Shown here: positions 1-26,916 of the stretch, in pieces
How positions within the stretch are numbered: the first letter of the stretch is position 1
How the letters are laid out: every line of letters starts with the position of its first letter
Assembly (NCBI RefSeq): GCF_000003605.2
Contig: NW_003144786.1
Location: 1,732,693 to 1,776,427 of the forward strand
Direction of reading: 5' to 3'
Source of the DNA: Saccoglossus kowalevskii
Taxonomy: Eukaryota; Hemichordata; Enteropneusta; Harrimaniidae
Length of the DNA: 43,735 nucleotides
The notes under the pieces: generated by a model
The model's input: the letters and a program-made list of their open reading frames with translations, nothing else
The model's database searches: none
What the model was told of the DNA's origin: nothing
Translations under genes and position numbers: made by a program

Positions 1-140
1 TCAGTCACATATCCACATACACTTTCTTGTCTGTATAGGAAAACATGTGATCAGTCACATATCCACATACACTTTCTTGTCTGTATAGGAAAACATGTGA
101 TCAGTCACATATCCACATACACTTTCTGGTGTGTATGTGC
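1..140. repeat. 50-bp tandem repeat, 2.8 copies, cut by window edge
   Basis: Bases 1-50 and 51-100 are identical, and 101-140 is a third copy that decays after about 30 bases. The unit starts tcagtcacatatccacatac and ends aaacatgtga. The array probably continues to the left of the window. Confidence 0.97.
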
Positions 141-2890
141 AAAACAGATGCATGTACCATATTTACTCTATTAGAAGTGCATCTCCAATAGTATAGTAGC
201 GCCTATAAACCATACATTGCATTTGTTACCTCAGTAATTGATGTAAGCACATGCACTACAACGTGAAATACAGAAAATATGATACATAGGATAAACTAGA
301 TATCCTATTTGTGAACATACAATATCAAATATCAAACTTGTGTTGTAATCTATGTTCCAGAACTAATGAAAATACAAGTTTAATAAATCTGATTTTGTAA
401 GGTTACTTATAAGATATCCAGTGTAGATTGACTGGTCTGTATAGGTAGAGAGAAGATATCCATATATTTATGCTGTCTGGTCAGGTATGAAGCAAGGAGA
501 AATGTCACATGAACATCAAAATAATAGCTGAAACATTCAGCAGTAATTTACAAGATGAAAAATTAATATGTTACATTCCCAAAAGAAACAAGGGATAATT
601 TCCTGAAATTTATATTCTTCATTTATATTCTAGTCTAATAATAAGATAGGGAACTGCATATATAACAGGGTAACTAATTTCAAGATATGAAAATGCCAGC
701 TGATAAGTAACATTTACTCTACCTCATTACTTTTATTTTTAGTATTTACTAATTACAACTCATCTTTTTTTGCTATTAACTGATAGAAACATCAATTTCT
801 ATATTTCTATCATTACATTGTAAGTATTAAAATGATATACCCTGCTACCACTAATAATGCATTCTTGATTTTTGCAGTATGTGTCTTGAGGCATTTAAAC
901 TGACTGAAATACAATAAATTGCATAATGCTTTGTCAATTTTTGCGGTATACAGATATTTAAAAAAGTTTCATCTGGCTTTATATCTGTTACATTGTCAGT
1001 TTTAATGAATTGTAAAAAATGGCATCTTCCAGGCAGATGTCTTCCATTTGAACACAAATATAAAAATTCGTACAGCCCAAGGGAGCAAGCTGTATTCGGA
1101 TCTAATTTTTACTCAGTCCATATGGAACATTTTAATGAGGGTAATTTCCATTGTCATCCACTTATGCAAGGCTTTATTACACCGTGTTGCTATGGGAGAT
1201 TAGACTTATTTGCTTCTATTTATGTAAAACTGAATCACAACATTTGTAAAGCTGGCCAGTAGGACCAATACTTCCTGTTCAAATGTATGGCTATTGATGT
1301 AGTTGAATAGATAACATTTTTATAATGATAAATAGTAGCCTGTCTTGTATAGTATAATGGGGTTGGGGGTGGAGGGTGGGGGTGATAAAGGTAGTGGTCC
1401 TGTAGGCATCTCCGTGGTTCTACTAATTGTTTGTGGTAGATGAATATTAATATTAATATTACTATAACATAACATTACAAATCATGTATTAGATGTGGTT
1501 ATGTGCGAGCTTTCTCTCAAATTCATCATTGATTATTAATGTCACAATTATGAAGTGTGACAAATCTGTTTCAATTTCATTAAATAGTCTATGTATATGT
1601 AATTTTTCAACTCAAAATAATAAGTATCACGAAGTTTATCTTGAATATTGAGTATGATAAAATATTAATTATTCAATCTTCTTATCAGTGTCTTAGTCAT
1701 ATCAACACAATGCAATGTAACAACTGTGGTTCTCAATTAATATATATTTGCAGTTGATATTTATGAAAATTAGGGCAATAATATATTTTCAATTAAAATT
1801 TTATAATTTTTGTTTGTAATTCTAATTTATAAATATGTTTTTGCTTTAATGTATTTTTAATACTATATATATATGCAATTGAATTGTATTCAATTGTTAT
1901 GTATATATGTATTTGCAATTAAAATTTTGTATTTTGTTCAAATTCATTTTTTTATTGGCTTTTTAATTTCAGGATGATCAATAATATTTTGCAATTCAAA
2001 TTTCATGATAATTTATTTTTGCAATTGATATTTCATATTGAAGTATTTTTCAAATTTGATGATCTCTATAAAATGGTGTCCTTAAAAACCTGTGTTGAAA
2101 AATCTAATCAAATAGCTCCCACATAATTGAGAAAATGTCAAAGTTACTTTTGCTACTTTAACGTAGATTGTTATCTAGTTTGTGATTTTTTCAAATGTAA
2201 ATGTCTCTTGCATCTCAAATAAAAGATGCGAGAGTAATTTATTCAAAGGTTACATGACATGTTTATAGTGGTAACCATCTTATTGTCCAAAATGACATGA
2301 AAATATTGAGATTACTATGCTTATGATTATAATTACAAATCTATTGGTATTCAGTGTGTTGTACAAAATGGCTTAATTCACACTGGCACCTTAATAATCA
2401 TTTGAAATTTGAATCGATTCGCAACCAAAGCTTTGATGCACAAACTTGCACATTTCATTAAATATTGGACCAAACTGATCTCAATTTGTGAAAAAAAAAA
2501 ATATGCAAACAAATTATGCAAATTTATTTTGTGAAAGGTGACAAAAGATGACTTTTGCATCATAAATTTATCTTCTGAAAATTTATAAAAACAGTGGATG
2601 TATTTACCTGTGTATGTCACTCAATGTTAAACACAGTCTTTGTTATGTGCATGGGACACATGAAAATCTGACAACAAAAAAATGTGCACAACTGGGTCTC
2701 AAGTTTGAAATATTCCTTTAGAAAAACACTATCTTTTACAGAACTGACAGACGATAGCTGCTCCCCCTGAGTTTCAAATGGTTTAACCCTAACTGAAGTA
2801 ATCTTGCATTATAATTAAAAATTAGGAGGGCTATTCTATGTCTGTAGAACCAATGAGTCATTTAAACACAATTAAAGAAAAGTTTGTTGT
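141..2890. other. Non-coding AT-rich stretch
   Basis: No supported gene. It contains a G-rich tract at 1359-1382 and, at 1740-2060, an irregular series of tttgcaatt/aattgcaa words in very AT-rich DNA. The short ORFs here look like chance. Confidence 0.6.
1359..1382 (+). other. Potential G-quadruplex tract
   Basis: Four runs of three or more G (4, 5, 3 and 5) are separated by loops of 2, 4 and 1 bases within 24 bases. This fits the standard G3+N1-7 quadruplex pattern and stands out in AT-rich surroundings. Confidence 0.7.
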
Positions 2891-2894
2891 GATA

Positions 2895-3490
2895 TCTATT
2901 AAAAGTGTACTATGTATTAACATCCACGCAGATGAGAACAGAACTATTTGTTTTAAATTGTTCAAAACAAAATGGATGAGACTTCTATTAGGGATGTGGC
3001 TTCTAAACTTAGTTAATATTTGGTATTTATGCGTATGGTTCACCTAGAAGTCAGATACACAGTCATACATGTAGCAGACACAACAGCATGGAATCAACTT
3101 TACTCACATTAGCTGCAGATCTCTGGCGTTTCAATGTCAGTTGATCTATCAGTAAAATATTTACTGAAAAATGTTAGCTTTGATGGTACCATTAATGGGC
3201 TTTCCTACTAAAAGTTGTTGAAAATCACTTTTTTGATTCTGTATATTTAGCCAAATCTCTTGGTGTGGGCAATTCAGTATACTACTTTTTGGCTTGTCGC
3301 TATTGTTCTAATAAATCGCTAACTTTCGATAGTGGACAGATTTTGTTTTTACTAGGATCTTCATTATCATTATCTATTAAAAGTGTACAATGGATGAGAC
3401 TTCTATTAGGAATGTGGCTTCTAATACAGTAGTTAATATTAATATTTAGTATTTATGCGTATGGTTCACCTAGAAGTCAGATACACACAT
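2895..3490. repeat. Direct duplication split by a 300-bp dispersed repeat
   Basis: 2895-3060 and 3371-3490 share tctattaaaagtgtac, atggatgagacttctatta and a long stretch ending cctagaagtcagatacaca. The second copy lacks about 70 internal bases. Between them sits copy A (3072-3370) of a dispersed repeat also found at 5243-5749. Confidence 0.85.
3072..3370. repeat. Dispersed 300-bp repeat, copy A (without insertion)
   Basis: Runs from tagcagacacaacagcatgg to actaggatcttcattatca. It matches 5243-5749 closely once the MITE in that copy is removed. Family unknown; no coding potential and no obvious terminal repeats. Confidence 0.9.
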
Positions 3491-5242
3491 ATATTTAAAG
3501 AATGAGTACACACCAGGAGCTACATAAATGTAGCAAAATATTGGAGAGAATGAGATTTCCATTAGAGCTATGTGTATTAGATTTCATGAAGTGTAATGAT
3601 ATGTCAAATATCATCTACCAAATACAAGATCTGTCATTTAGATCACATTTCATGATTGATATTTTTTTGAAACCTATATACCGGTACATGACTTTATATT
3701 ACCGGTAACTTTTAAAATGGTCTACTAATTAAGTACAAACCTGTTCAATATTTGATCTCTTACTTTTTGTGTGTGATTATTTCTGAAATTCTTATGATGG
3801 GTTTGTGCGTGCAGGATTAAATTACTCTTATTTGTAGTCATGGTAACTGTGATTATTCATCTTCAGTATTATAAGAGTTTGGATTGTCCTTTTATGTAAC
3901 TTATAAACTGAATTGTCAATAATTTTCAACTGGTAATTATTGAATTTGTGTTCTGTCATGACTATAAAGTGTGAAATTCGTTAATTATTACAAGAATTGG
4001 CACTGCATCAGTGTGAGAGTGGAGATGAATACTGAGGTGGGGGAAGGACACTACTAATAATATTATGTTAATTAAATATTAATTAAAATTGCAGCTTTTA
4101 TTCAAATATTTCATCAAATGACTATCGTATTATGGACAGATAGATCTTATGTACTAGTACATGTTCTGCAGCTATGTGACATAAAAGTAGTTAGGTAAAC
4201 AAATAAATTTATAATATTAACAGTATGCTGGTGTGTTATTTTTTCATTGCAATGTGTGTTACGATATTGGGGGATGAAGATTGTGGAAGAGGATACCTTG
4301 TACATGTGGTTATCATAACCGCCCCTCGTTCGTTAACAGGAATTATTATTAACAGCTTTTATTTTTGACCAACTTTTACCTGTACATGTATGTCAACTTT
4401 AAATAAACATACCGGTATAATAATCACACAAATGTAGTCATCAATTTTAAATGAAACTGGTGCACTTATATGGTATGTAAATTTAAACCAAGCATCAATG
4501 TACTGCAAATAGTAGTACATACAACTGAAATTAATATTGATGTATGTCTAGAATAAAGTCAACTACAGAACTAGCCTACATGTATTTCTCTTGCTTTAAA
4601 AGGTCAGTTCCATGTATGTATCACACCTGACATAATGTATTTATCATAGTGGACTACTTAATCCATCACAAATAACCTGTTTAGCTCATTCAGTGACTTT
4701 GTCTCAACACACATAGATGATCTGATTATTGTTCAAATCCAATGAGAAAGTAATACCTTCTACTGGAATAATGTGAGAACATCAGTCGTACTGAAAACAG
4801 TCCGCTCACTAGTAGTTACACAGAAAAAGAACCTGTCCCCTCAACCTCAAACACAATTGAAAGAAAACATTTCCGATCCTATTACTAGACGCATGGGACT
4901 GTCCGTGCACGCGCGAAGGCGAAGGGGGGGGGCAGCTAACGTGCAGGGCAGCGACAACAATCCTTGTACTGTATAATATTCGTTTATGCTCAAAATTTGA
5001 AACAGAGTGGCGAATTCGAGCAGCTATCCACACTTTTTATGATCGGCGCCCAGGCATTCCGACGAGTCAAGTCTGTCATTTCTGATGAGCATAATGAAGT
5101 TGCATGTAGGGTATATTACCGGGTATGTGGTGTGTTGAGTGAATAGCATTATCATCTGAAAAATAATGACATGTCTGTGACATTACCATGGACTTGTTGC
5201 TCAGCGTGTCTTGTGTCTTGCATTCTCTTATGTCAACAGTCA
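3491..5242. other. Non-coding stretch with a short GC-rich patch
   Basis: No supported gene. 4890-4960 is GC-rich (cgcgcgaagg, a run of 9 G at 4924-4932), unlike its neighbours, but has no recognisable coding or RNA structure. 4308-4320 is a perfect palindrome (ggttatcataacc). Confidence 0.5.
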
Positions 5243-5749
5243 TAGCAGACACAACAGCATGGAATCAACTTTACTCACATTAACTGCAGATCTCTGGTGT
5301 TTCAATGTCAGTTGATCTATCAGTAAAATATTTACTGAAAAATTTTAGCTTTGGTGAGTCCTGGTACCATTAATGGGCTTTCCTACTAAAAGTTGTTGAA
5401 AATTATAAAATCGAATCTCTGGGTGTGGGCAATTCAGTAATACTACTTTTTGGTTTGTCGCTATTATTCTGACAATTCGCTAACTTTCGATAGTGGACAT
5501 ACTGTAAAAAGACTACCGGTAATTTTCACTGGGTTTAAATTTCGCTGATTTACCATTTCAGGCATATTCAGTGGGTTTTAAATTCATGGTTTTATCATTT
5601 AGATAACGTGTTCTATGCTCAATTTTACATATTCACTGGGTTTTAATTTAGCGCATTTTCCAGTCAGCGAAATAAGCAAAATTAAAACCCAGAGAATAAT
5701 TAATCCTTTTACAGTATTTTGTTAGTTTTTACTAGGATCTTCATTATCA
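5243..5749. repeat. Dispersed 300-bp repeat, copy B (interrupted by a MITE)
   Basis: Same sequence as 3072-3370 with scattered substitutions. It is split by a 213-bp palindromic element (5502-5714). Copy A gives the empty-site sequence. Confidence 0.9.
5502..5714. mobile_element. MITE, CTGTAAAA family, copy 1 (TA target duplication)
   Basis: The ends are CTGTAAAA and TTTTACAG, flanked by TA on both sides (5500-5501, 5715-5716). Inside, a short motif like CACTGGGTTTTAATTT occurs four times, three in one direction and one inverted. The 213-bp length, TA flanks and lack of ORF suit a non-autonomous Tc1/mariner-type element. The empty site in copy A of the host repeat (gacagattttg) supports insertion at TA with one later substitution. 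Confidence 0.88.
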
Positions 5750-5765
5750 ACAATACTAGTACCCA

Positions 5766-5852
5766 ATAGGATCGACTGTCAGTAGAGTTATCAGTCAGGC
5801 ATTCACAAAGCTTGTCAATCTGAAAATCCTTGGTTCAAATCCAGGGTGTTGC
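5766..5852 (+). repeat. tRNA-like patch, possible SINE head
   Basis: GGTTCAAATCC at 5832-5842 is a perfect Pol III B-box (tRNA T-loop), with a weak A-box-like gtcagtagag about 55 bases upstream. No cloverleaf with paired acceptor arms can be drawn, so it is not an intact tRNA. A tRNA-derived SINE remnant is the likeliest reading. Confidence 0.35.
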
Positions 5853-6060
5853 TGCTTAAAAAATGTACCATTTTTAAATACTTAATAGAAAATTGTACAA
5901 TCCTGATTTTTATTCGGAGATATTTGCTTACTTTACGTTCTATAACAGCAGCAACCATGAGCTAGTACAGCCAGATCTGAAGGCCTTTGCTGCAATGTCT
6001 GCTGCTCTGTGTGGTGTGGACAGGTTTCATGCACTCTGCGTGTAATAAGCTTGGTTATTA

Positions 6061-6165
6061 AGCATCCTTTTTTGAGGATGCTCAGTGGCCGAGGGGAAGA
6101 CATGTAGTGACGTGAAGCTAGGCGGTTAGGTGCCGTACGCGAGTGCCGGGTCGAGTATGCATATT
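6061..6165 (+). repeat. GC-rich tRNA-like patch behind a hairpin
   Basis: A perfect 8-bp inverted repeat (agcatcct 6061-6068, aggatgct 6075-6082) precedes TGGCCGAGGGG (6086-6096), which resembles the A-box/D-arm of tRNA-Leu or tRNA-Ser. The segment ends in gggtcgagtatgc (6148-6160), a degenerate B-box. Base composition is far more GC-rich than the flanks. It could be a SINE head or a decayed tRNA pseudogene. Confidence 0.3.
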
Positions 6166-21245
<15,080 letters not shown>

Positions 21246-21372
21246 GTATGTATCTATAAATTATTATTGAAAATCTTAATACTGTATCTTGATATCTGTG
21301 AATTTTCACATATAGTGTCAAAAGTGTGATTGCATCACTCAATGAATGTTTTGCAGTGATTTGATCAATAAT

Positions 21373-21609
21373 TAACCTTTTCACCAGCAGACTTTCACAA
21401 TAACATTTGTCTGCACTTTTTTCTTGTATTCTTCAATATTTCTGGAAATGAACCCAAATTTTGGAACCAACAGACAAAATTTGAGTCAATTCTCAATTTT
21501 TTACTCAAAAAATTTGGCTATTCTTGTCCCAATTTTGTGAAGGAATTGCAGACTATAAATAGGACTATATTGTGAATTTGTGATGAAAAGAGGGTGGTGA
21601 AAAGGTTAA
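21373..21609. mobile_element. TTAA-flanked MITE (piggyBac/Kolobok-like target)
   Basis: TTAA at 21373-21376 is followed by CCTTTTCACCA, and the far end is TGGTGAAAAGG followed by TTAA (21606-21609). This gives short terminal inverted repeats within 237 bp and no ORF. A TTAA duplication is the hallmark of the piggyBac and Kolobok superfamilies. The assignment rests on that alone. Confidence 0.75.
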
Positions 21610-24600
21610 AGGTAATTACATGACAAACATGTACATCATGCTGTTTTACACAGGATCTTAGCATTTTTAGTCAAAATAGCAAGATCACAAGTAAAAGTCC
21701 CAATATCACAACATTGTCTTGTAATAACCTCTCTATCATAAGTAATTTCATGATCTATATGTGCTGTGGGACAAATATTAGATAATTTTGCAGTATATTT
21801 CATTATCTTCAGTGGAACTACATGTAGATAGCACACTTGTGGTGTGACTGAAAACATACTGTGAGCGACATACTGACATGCACAGATTTGGTCAAAGTTC
21901 ATGGAACACTTCATCTAATAGTTAATCGAAGTCATTGTAATATTACTGATGTTCAATGCAATATTGTTGAATGTGACTGCTTACAACATTTTCTAAAAAT
22001 TTGTGTAGTTTAAGTTGTCTCAAATTGAATAGTTACGCATGTTAATTGCGAATTAGATATTAATGTCTAGATGACTGTGGATTCAAAGTTCAAAAAATGA
22101 TGCAATATCTTTTGTCATGGCCCAATGCTAAGAAGCAATGCCTGTTACATCCTAACCAAAAGTATCTAATATGTGGAAATTACTTTTAATAAGATTACTT
22201 ACATTGAATTTCTATCAAAATACATTCAATATAGGTCAAATACCTCAAGTATCAAGAACTCATGACTATAAATTCTCAAACTGTACGTGACTAGACTGTA
22301 AATATAAATACAAATATGGTGAACGTAAATATTAAATCTCAGAATCAGAAATGTGCATATAATATTACTGGCATTCCCACTGTATTCAATTTGTTTCAAA
22401 CTGAGGCCAAGCATTCAAAACATTTCGTGAATATATTATCTTTACACCAGACTGTGGCTGGCTTTTACAACAACAAACTCCAGTTTGGCTAATTTAGCAG
22501 TGGCTTCAGACATACCACCAAACCGCATTAATTACTATATAAGTTACACTCGATTGTGGCCCAATATAATAACACAATAACATTCTAACTTGATGGTAAT
22601 ACTATTATAATTATTCAGAATGCTTGCCCCTTAAAAATGGTTAACCAATTTTAATACGCAGTTGTACAAATACAAATTGTCTACATGGATATTTGATATA
22701 AATACAAATATGTATGAAAACACCTATTTGTTCAGCTAAGGTAAAAGGTCAGTTTCCACAAAAAATACCTTTAGCCACAGTAACGTAGCAATGTACAATA
22801 ACACTGGAAAAGCGATATAGAATCGCATACTTGAGACGATATCCACACACTTTGCAGTGCTCTAGCTATATGGTTGAAGTAGTCAGTCGAGGATGTTCAT
22901 GCACCTTGCTGTTCTCTAGCTGTTGGGTTTAAGTACACAAAATACACTAGAAATGTATAGAAATGCATCACACTTGAAATCTCCGCAAACTGTCATGTTT
23001 TCTGTTTGATTACTCATTCTTAGTCAGCCATGGATGCGAAGTGCTCACAATATAAAGTTGTTAATTAGTGGTCATAAACGGTTAGAACACAAAAAACTGA
23101 AACACATTGTTGGTGAATATTAACATATGCAGTGATAACAAATAAATGTAAAGTTGAAATATTTTCTGCATTTGAAGCATAAAAAAAATATGGATGCATA
23201 TATTGTTTTAGGATCAAAGGCACCACATGTTAGGTGTATGATAATACATGTAACTACTCCCATCAGATATACTATACAAATATAAATATTTAATAGTCAA
23301 AACATGTCTACAGCAATAGATCTAGAAGGAACATTTAAAATTATTACAGGGGTATACTATACATACTATTTGACTAAAGTAATTAATCCACCTTGATATA
23401 TTGGTTAGCTCAAAAATTGGAATTAATCACAAAAGGCCCCAGGCACTTGTTGAATAATAGACACCTTGGCAGGTGTTTCACTTTTTTCGAATCAGCTTTA
23501 TTTTCAAGATGATAAATGGTTTTAAGCAAGCATTACCAACAACAAACTGTGGTATTTTTGTTTGGCTTCATTGGCTGTATGTGTTTTTCCCTCAATGTTG
23601 TTTTCTCTTCATGGGATCTGTTTTACCTGCCACTGAATTTCTCATCCTTTTCAGTTTATGCATACCTACAATGTCTAAAATGTTAGTGTGTGATGTTTGC
23701 ATGAATCTGAATGGGTAATGAAATATTACAGCATATTGTACCTTAACATTAGTGAAATGTGGTATGAATGGAAATCTGCAGAGACTATAGGCTGTATATT
23801 CAGACAATGAGATATTACTAGCATCATACCTAGGCATAAGTTGAGTTGGGCATACTCTGCATAGACTCAAGACTAGTAAAATATAATCAAACGTTTACAC
23901 CAATTAGCTATGAATTCTAGACATGGCAATCTCCTAAGGACATAGTATATGTGCATGTAGTAGCTAAAGAGACCACCTATCCAGAGAATCTGATTTAATA
24001 ACTGTCACTCAATTTGTATTACATTATTATCATGTTGTGATTATGTTCTAAGTTGTAGCATTTGTGACTGCAATGCTTTGACAGAGAATTCAATAACTTA
24101 CTTTGTAGGTTTTATGATGCGCATCATCAGTCCATTCAAATCTGTTGAAAAATTGTGAGATATAGGATGTAAAATAACCAAATCTACTGCGTCATGTCTT
24201 CCTTGCATCCTTCTACACTGGGTAGACCTTTGTAGCCATCAAATTATTTCAATTATTTTGCCTTTTTTTTGTCAATTTCTGTGTTTGGATTGACTCTTTA
24301 CATTGTTTTTCCACCATGCTGGCAGGTAGTCTGTGTAAGTTGGGTCATATTTAATCATTGAAAAGAATCATGCCGTGTTCACAATGTTTGCCGGGTATAT
24401 AGGCTCACGGAAATACAAAATTAAATGACACGTTCTGGAAATGCCCACTGACTTTAATAAACAGAATGCAATGATGTTTTCTTGAGTACTCAGATACAGT
24501 TAATGAGATTTAAAGCTTGAAACATTTCAAAAGCATTGCCTAGCACCTAACTGCATGAGATCCTAACACAGGTGGGAAAACGGAAAGTTAACTTGTAGAT

Positions 24601-24813
24601 GGATTATGACGTATTTTACAATTTGTTCCATTTAGCATCTGTCTGATAATGGTGGCCATTTTTTACTCCTGTGTGCAATGTCTGAAGAACTGCTCATTGA
24701 AAATTGGTTCATTGATGCTCTGGGACAATGCGCAGATCTGATTAGTTTGGTTTAAAATCTGTGCTTATTTTAGTAATTAATTACCTAATTTACATAATAA
24801 TTAGTTGATTTTT
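21610..24813. other. Non-coding, probably CaMK1 intron continuing downstream
   Basis: AT-rich, with several 60-92 codon chance ORFs and no family match. I looked for the calmodulin-binding exon here and did not find it. Confidence 0.5.
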
Positions 24814-25321
24814 AGCTCCGCTGTCGACTTTGTCGAGCGGAGCTTATCATATGAGTGATTGTCCGTCGACGGTGTCCGTCGTCGTCCGTGTTTTACATTT
24901 TCAACTTCTTCTTGAAAACTACAAGCCTGAATGCTTTAATACTTGGTGTATATGTACCTTGGGTAGACCTCTCTTAGATTTGTTCATTTCATAATTTCCT
25001 AATTTTGTTGAATATTTTTGTCATTTTTGGTAAAAAGTGATATTTTTGACTTCTTGTTAAAAAATGCAAGGCCAATTGCATTGATATTACATGTATAGGT
25101 ACTACATGTGGACCTCTTTCAGATTTGTTAATTTCGTGGTGATATCTTCAATTATTTTTGTCATTGTTAGTGAAAAGTGATATTTTTGAATTCTTGTTGA
25201 AAACATAAAGTCCTGTTGCTTTGATACTATACATATTGTTCATTTTCTAACGATATTTTCAGTTCTTTAGTTTTAATGTGCATTGCTAACAGCGAAGCTA
25301 TCTCAGCTGACAGGCTGCTTG
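24814..25321 (+). mobile_element. Hairpin-ended element with core repeats, copy 1 (Helitron-like)
   Basis: Begins with the hairpin AGCTCCGCT...AGCGGAGCT (24814-24845 region) and then ttgtccgtcgacggtgtccg. The core units carry ggtaaaaagtgatattt (25029, and a variant near 25169). It ends acagcgaagctatctcagct then caggctgcttg. No ORF. T-rich DNA abuts the left end. Shares structure and sequence with 33580-34284 and 42094-42488. Confidence 0.8.
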
Positions 25322-25386
25322 TATAAATCTTTAGAGAGTCTGCATGCATGTTACTACCATGGTTTAGCTTTCCATCTATGAGAATA

Positions 25387-25425
25387 AGGGAAGAGTAGGA
25401 AATCAAACGGGCGGTTCACCGCGGT
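25387..25425 (+). repeat. Left terminal inverted repeat of the 2.24-kb transposon
   Basis: 39 bp ending in ACCGCGGT. It matches the complement of 27589-27627 except at its 30th base (t against g). Confidence 0.95.
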
Positions 25426-26570
25426 AATCACCGCGGCTCTCCGCGGTACACCGGGGAGAGCCGCGGACTGCTTATAATTAGGGGTCTCTACCGCGGTGGC
25501 CACCGATACCGGTTGCAACCGCGGTCGTAGGAAAGATGTGAAATACGTACTTAACAGTTTCCTTTGTGATTCCATGAGTCTTTGTTTCAAATACACATAG
25601 CTGTTTTTAAATCGAGCAGGTTACGAGCATCGCTGGCATGGAAATACTAAGCATATAGTAATATTATCGGCCCACGTATTTTATTAATATAAAAATCCAT
25701 AAGTCCAATACTGTATACGAATTGTTGTTGCGTGAAACAATGTTGTATTTTATGCATGTATTTATCACCAATTCCAAGAGTAAAAGTCGTAACTTTCGAA
25801 GGTACGAGTATTATGACTCGTCCATACATTGCACTTACGTTTGTTACACTTGAATAAAGTCTACCACACGAAAAGAATGTTATTTACGAAGTTTTAAATA
25901 GCCGAGCCTTCCTGATTCGAGCCTCTTGTTGATTTGACAACGGTGGGTATCATTAATGTTTATTCTTTGCCTGTATCGCATTCCAGACAAAAAGTTCAAG
26001 ATCGGTAAACAAGAAATGGACGAACTAAAATGTCTCCTATGTTTCACGTGCGACATGATTATTAAAAAAAACAGAGTTAAGCGGTCATGTACGTTCTATA
26101 AATCTAACCTTGCACACATAATCTTGTATTGACGTGTTTTTTTTTTGTTGGTCAAAAACGACGTTGCCTTTCAGTTAACTCTTCGCGAGAGTTTACCGAT
26201 TTTTTGAACAAATGTTAAGTAACTATATCGTTTTGCGTCAAACTGGGTGGCCCGAATTTAAATGTCAGTGCGTGAACTCATTGAGGTCATTGCCCATTGC
26301 CGCACGTAATTCAAACACGTGGTTATTAGAGTTCAGTCGAAATGTACGTGAATAATGCGATTAAAGTGCGCTGCGAGTTTATTATAGAAAAATTTAACAT
26401 TACGCATGATATTGTATGTTATTGTATGGTTACATATTCACTTTATTTCGAATAAAATAATTCACCGATGAGTCACAAGTATTTAAAATATTTTCTCGAC
26501 TTTCGTTAGACACCTGACTCCGGGACCTGACTATCTTTTTCAATGATTTACTAGTAAATGCGCCCATGTT

Positions 26571-26815
26571 TATATTTGCGTAATAATTACGAATGCAACG
26601 CATTATCAAGTCGGTAATATTGAAATATTCACAGACCCAATAGCCCGAGTTAGTGTCCCGACAATAATAAAAATAACTTAGTTTGCGTAATTATTATAAA
26701 AGTAATACATTGCAAAATTGAAATATTTAGAGCCCGTCAAATACTGTAAACATATTTGCGTTATTAGAAAAGCAGCACACTAAGTAAACGATGTTGAAAT
26801 ATTCAAAGCCAATAC
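26571..26815. repeat. Degenerate tandem repeat inside the transposon
   Basis: Three rough units. Each has atttgcgtaataatta-like DNA (26571, 26680, 26752) followed by attgaaatattcacagaccc-like DNA (26619, 26717, 26790). Unit length varies between about 70 and 110 bases. Confidence 0.6.
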
Positions 26816-26902
26816 AGAGTTGGATACAAGTTGTGTTATTACAGTACCGCCGGATATGATAACAAATTTACGAGATCGAAGCGCGGACCAAGAAAGAAAA
26901 GG

Positions 26903-26916
26903 GTTGCTAAGGTAAC
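26903..26916 (+). promoter_or_regulatory. RFX/X-box-like site
   Basis: GTTGCTAAGGTAAC is an imperfect palindrome close to the RFX X-box GTTGCCATGGCAAC (three differences in 14). It sits in the CpG-rich interior of the transposon. Similarity only; function is inferred. Confidence 0.35.

Noticed and set aside
507-540. catgaacatcaaaataatagc as the CaMK1 KHENIV exon
   Set aside because: It reads out of frame or gives HEHQNNS, with stops nearby and no splice sites.
2858-3047. Overlapping ORFs on both strands over the duplicated segment
   Set aside because: The second copy of the duplication does not preserve the frame, so the ORFs are chance.
5766-5852. Intact tRNA gene
   Set aside because: The B-box is perfect, but acceptor and anticodon stems cannot be paired.
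23524-23560. KQALPTTNCG as the missing CaMK1 QAFNATAV exon
   Set aside because: Only the first two residues agree and the upstream ttttaag is a poor acceptor.
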